Shown here piece by piece: positions 61,503 through 64,000 of a stretch of DNA of 64,000 nucleotides. Every line of letters begins with the position of its first letter. The first letter of the stretch is position 1. The notes beneath the pieces were generated by a model. The model worked only from the letters and a program-made list of their open reading frames with translations, did no database searches and was not told the DNA's origin. Both the position numbers and the translations under genes were made by a program. This DNA is from Bacteroidetes bacterium SW_9_63_38 (GTDB lineage Bacteria; Bacteroidota; Rhodothermia; Rhodothermales; Salinibacteraceae): assembly GCA_003022435.1 (NCBI GenBank), contig PXUA01000005.1:176007-240006 (forward strand), written 5' to 3'.

Positions 61503-62312
61503 ATGTCTACGCTTTCTACTCCCCTCGATTTCGCTCTGGACCTCGCCCGCACGGCAGAGGCCGAAATTCTTCCCCGGTTTCGCACCGTCACCGCCACCCA
61601 CAAGCCGGACGGCACCGAAGTCACAGAGGCGGACCGTGAGGCCGAGCGCACCATGCGCGAACATCTGGCCGACGCGCGCCCCGACCACGCCGTCCTGGGC
61701 GAGGAGTTCGGGGTCACGGGGCCCGACGATGCCCGCTTCACGTGGGTGCTCGATCCCGTGGACGGCACCGCCGGCTTCACGATCGGGGTGCCCCTCTTCG
61801 GCACGCTCGTCGCCCTTTTGGACGACGGCGAGCCCGTCGTGGGCGTCATTCACTTTCCGGCCATCGACGAAACAGTCTACGCGGCACGCGGCGAAGGCTG
61901 CACCTTCCGCACGGAGGACGAGGAAATCGACGTGACGGTGGACCCGATCGACAACATCGCGGACGCCACCATTACCACCACCGCTCTGCACAGCTCCGAC
62001 GTCACGGCCACCGACGACCAGACGCCCTACCAGATGACGGGTCTTGTGCGCCGCGCCGGGAAATTCCGGTTTGTCACCGACTGCCTCCAGCACTCTCTCG
62101 TAGCCCGGGGACGCACGCACGCGGCGGTCGACACGCTCATGCACCCGTGGGACGTCGCGGCGCTCGTGCCCTGCGTGCGGGAGGCCGGCGGGGTGGCCGC
62201 TCCGTTGGACACCACCGTTGACGACATCGTCCACGGCGGTAGTCTCGTGACCGCCGGGAGCCCCGCCCTTCTCGACGCGGTTCGCACCCTTCTCCAGCCG
62301 AGCGGGCAGTGA
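61503..62312 (+). CDS. Inositol monophosphatase family protein
   Basis: The 269-aa Mg-dependent phosphatase has the family motifs: GTEVTEADREAERTM (metal site Glu/Asp) near 37, VLGEEFG near 64, WVLDPVDGTAGFTIGVPLFG near 79 (metal Asps), and MHPWDVAALVPCVREAGGVA near 215 (last Asp). The WVLDPVDGT..F motif and His-rich tail also fit histidinol-phosphatase HisN or CysQ branches, so substrate is open. It sits 57 bp after rnc and 67 bp before the MBL hydrolase, probably one operon. Confidence 0.88.
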   Translation: MSTLSTPLDFALDLARTAEAEILPRFRTVTATHKPDGTEVTEADREAERTMREHLADARPDHAVLGEEFGVTGPDDARFTWVLDPVDGTAGFTIGVPLFGTLVALLDDGEPVVGVIHFPAIDETVYAARGEGCTFRTEDEEIDVTVDPIDNIADATITTTALHSSDVTATDDQTPYQMTGLVRRAGKFRFVTDCLQHSLVARGRTHAAVDTLMHPWDVAALVPCVREAGGVAAPLDTTVDDIVHGGSLVTAGSPALLDAVRTLLQPSGQ

Positions 62313-62379
62313 CGCGTCCGCCCCGAAGCCGGTCTGCTCATCCCCTCGCCTCCCTGCTCTCCTCGCCCGTCTCGCTCCC

Positions 62380-63300
62380 ATGCCCGACCGCGTCCACACG
62401 CTCGACCTCCACTTTCAGAATCGTCCCCACACCATCGCGTCCTACCTCCTGCCCCATGCAAACGGCGCGGCCCTCATCGAAACCGGCCCCGGCTCCACGA
62501 CGGACGCGCTTCACGCGCAGCTCGCGGAGCACGACCTCACGCCCGGCGACATCACCGAGGTCTTCGTGACGCATATCCATCTCGACCACGCCGGAGCCGC
62601 CGGCTGGCTGGCCACCGAGCACGGCGCCACGGTGTACGTGCACCACGTTGGGGCCTCGCACCTCGCCGATCCGGCTCGCCTTCTCAACAGCGCCGAGCGG
62701 ATCTACGGCGACGACATGGACCGTCTGTGGGGCGAGACCCTTCCGGTGCCCGAGGACCAAATCATCTCCCTCCACGACGGCGCACGGGTCAACGTCGGCG
62801 ACCGCACTGTCGTCGCCCTCGACACCCCCGGTCACGCCTCCCATCACCTCGCATACATCGTGGACGACATCTGCTTCACGGGCGACGTGGCCGGCGTCCG
62901 CCTCCCCGGCGAAACCTACGTCGAGGTGCCACTCGTCCCCCCGGAACTGCGCCTCGATCACTGGCGGGACAGCCTCGCCACCCTCCGCACAGCCCTCCCG
63001 GAGCGCGACGTGACCCACCTCGCCCCGACCCACTTCGGGCTCTTCGATGACGTGACCGCCCACCTCGATCGCCTGGAGGCCGGCCTCGACGCGGCGGACC
63101 AGTGGGTGCACCATACGCTCCCCACCCTGGTCGACGATGAAGACCAGCTCCGGGACGCCGCTGTCGAGTGGATGCACGAGCACGCCCACTCGCAGGGGGT
63201 CGACGAGGATACCTGGGCCCTCTACGAACTGGCCGATCCCAGCTGGATGGCCGCCCTCGGCCTCCGTCGCTACTGGAAAGAACACGTCCAGTCCCAGTAG
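62380..63300 (+). CDS. MBL-fold metal-dependent hydrolase
   Basis: The 306-aa protein has the metallo-beta-lactamase motif VTHIHLDHAGAAGWL near residue 64 (HxHxDH), LDTPGHASHHLAYIVDDICF near 148 (second His), FTGDVAGVRLP near 166 (Asp), and THLAPTHFGLFDD near 208 (last His). A helical C-terminal extension of about 90 residues follows. Resembles glyoxalase II-like or quorum-quenching-like proteins of Deinococcus/Rhodothermota; substrate unknown. Convergent with yhbY, 6 bp apart. Confidence 0.88.
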   Translation: MPDRVHTLDLHFQNRPHTIASYLLPHANGAALIETGPGSTTDALHAQLAEHDLTPGDITEVFVTHIHLDHAGAAGWLATEHGATVYVHHVGASHLADPARLLNSAERIYGDDMDRLWGETLPVPEDQIISLHDGARVNVGDRTVVALDTPGHASHHLAYIVDDICFTGDVAGVRLPGETYVEVPLVPPELRLDHWRDSLATLRTALPERDVTHLAPTHFGLFDDVTAHLDRLEAGLDAADQWVHHTLPTLVDDEDQLRDAAVEWMHEHAHSQGVDEDTWALYELADPSWMAALGLRRYWKEHVQSQ

Positions 63301-63306
63301 TCCGGC

Positions 63307-63624
63307 CTACTGCCCACCGGCCTCCGGCAGCGTAATCTCCGGCTCGTCCGGGTGCGGACGGTACAGCAGGGCTGTGTTGCCAATCGTCCGAACCACGAGC
63401 ACGTCGTCGAGTCCCCCCGCCACTGCCTCCGCCACATCGCGCACGTCGCGAGGCGCATTGTCGAGCACGCGGATGGTTACCAACTCGCGCGTATTGAAGG
63501 CCTCCGCAATCGCCCGCTCCACGGCGTCGGTCAACCCCTCCTTGCCAATATGAATAATTGGATCCTGGCCGTGGGCAAGCGAGCGCAGATGGGCGCGCTG
63601 TCGAGACGTCAGTCGGTCGGTCAT
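63307..63624 (-). CDS. yhbY: CRM-domain RNA-binding protein YhbY
   Basis: The 105-aa protein matches YhbY in size and pattern: LTSRQRAHLRSLAHGQDPII, HIGKEGLTDAVERAIAEAF (the GK.GLT.A...I.. motif), and ELVTIRVLDNAPRDVRDVA. YhbY binds the large ribosomal subunit precursor. The start at MTDRLTSRQ was chosen. Upstream is an intergenic region rich in repeats. Confidence 0.92.
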   Translation of the reverse strand: MTDRLTSRQRAHLRSLAHGQDPIIHIGKEGLTDAVERAIAEAFNTRELVTIRVLDNAPRDVRDVAEAVAGGLDDVLVVRTIGNTALLYRPHPDEPEITLPEAGGQ

Positions 63625-63718
63625 AGAAGTGGCAGTGGGGGCATTGCAGAAATGGACGCGGGGTCCCAACGCGCAGTCGGGACACGAGTGCCATCAGGGC
63701 GATTGGTATCTTGAGAAC

Positions 63719-63901
63719 CTGTTTGGCGAGACGTTTACGGCCACTCCGACGAGTACTCGGTCGCGGCCATCTGGATGGCCTTGCTCCCAGCGCTGCGACT
63801 TCGTGGATCTCGTGCATCCACGACGGCCGTCGGGACACTCGGTCATAGCCATCTAGATGGCCTCGTTCTCAGCGCAAAATGGCTTCTGCGTTGGAGATCT
63901 G
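63719..63901. repeat. Partial copy of the 44-kb element with internal insertions
   Basis: Three blocks match the reverse complement of 44221-44300: CTGTTTGGCG (63719), CTGCGACTTCGTGGATCTCG (63793-63812), and CGCAAAATGGCTTCTGCG through GGAGATCTG (63873-63901). Two interruptions separate them, each with the 39-bp palindromic repeat. Confidence 0.6.
63755..63875. repeat. 39-bp direct repeats, each containing a palindrome
   Basis: Units at 63755-63793 and 63837-63875 start ACTCGGTC and end CAGCGC; they differ at about seven positions. Each has a palindromic core, GGCCATCTGGATGGCC in the first and GCCATCTAGATGGC in the second, so changes have kept the symmetry. Confidence 0.6.
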
Positions 63902-63960
63902 TGTAGGGGTATGGGATTATCCGCAGGACGGAACCGTCCCCGAAGTAGCGTCGGGCCGCC

Positions 63961-63996
63961 GGACCGACGCGAAGAGTCGGACCGACACAAAGAGTC
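63961..63996. repeat. 18-bp tandem repeat at the window edge
   Basis: GGACCGACGCGAAGAGTC is followed directly by GGACCGACACAAAGAGTC. More copies may follow beyond the window; the context is non-coding as far as can be seen. Confidence 0.5.
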
Positions 63997-64000
63997 GCAC

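Larger units (their letters stand above)
63625..64000. other. Repeat-rich terminal spacer
   Basis: About 375 bp to the window end with no recognisable gene. It holds the divergent partial copy of the 44-kb element, two palindromic direct repeats, and a 36-bp tandem pair at the edge. A gene may begin beyond the window. Confidence 0.5.

Noticed and set aside
63719..63901. Possible CRISPR-like array
   Set aside because: Only two diverged units are present, with no uniform spacers and no cas genes nearby.

Overview
The window is GC-rich chromosomal DNA. Its proteins are strongly acidic (many Asp/Glu runs, even in MgtE and MurB) and its gene families are typical of Bacteroidota/Rhodothermota: an S46 dipeptidyl-peptidase, a SusC/SusD pair, the acylcitrulline type of arginine pathway, and a Ccm cytochrome maturation set with a cysteine-type CcmE. 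I infer a Salinibacter-like extreme halophile; no rRNA is present to confirm this.

Left part (1-14.6 kb): two outer-membrane barrel proteins (the first cut by the window edge), comM, a phosphopentomutase-like metalloenzyme, an S46 peptidase lipoprotein, tRNA-Leu(TAG), decayed small genes including a DUF433 antitoxin, a wrecked SusD/SusC pair carrying a 101-bp mobile element, murB, and an ADP-ribosylglycohydrolase.

Middle part (14.7-38.4 kb): ccmB-ccmC-ccmD-ccmE, a DUF1499 lipoprotein, mgtE, rsmA, two broken small genes, a methyltransferase, a metal-uptake group (Cys/His-rich exported protein, TonB receptor, ZIP transporter), a broken K+ channel, a Nudix gene split by a 102-bp element, an EF-hand protein, DUF2294, and a damaged bicarbonate-uptake locus (dab1). 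In dab1 the remains of dabB1 and dabA1 are separated by a 3.9-kb block holding a STAND-type ATPase and two Tat-exported ferritin-like proteins. A truncated iron-binding-protein gene follows.

Right part (38.6-64 kb): essentially undamaged. It holds an intact dabB2-dabA2-PII-like operon (inorganic carbon accumulation), a seven-gene arginine cluster on the minus strand (argG, unknown P-loop gene, argC, argD, argF', argB, argE) whose argG leader carries a promoter and an intrinsic terminator, psuG, an NDH-2 dehydrogenase, an ECF sigma factor with a TPR-bearing Ser/Thr kinase, a candidate structured RNA, an aldehyde dehydrogenase, rnc, an inositol-phosphatase family gene, an MBL hydrolase and yhbY.

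Two themes run through the window. Inactivated genes cluster between 7 and 38 kb, several of them broken by short tandem duplications (10, 11 and 17 bp) or by about 100-bp non-autonomous elements. Many intergenic spacers contain short degenerate repeats whose motif is private to each spacer. Promoters were called only for argG; no CRISPR array, prophage or full insertion sequence was seen.
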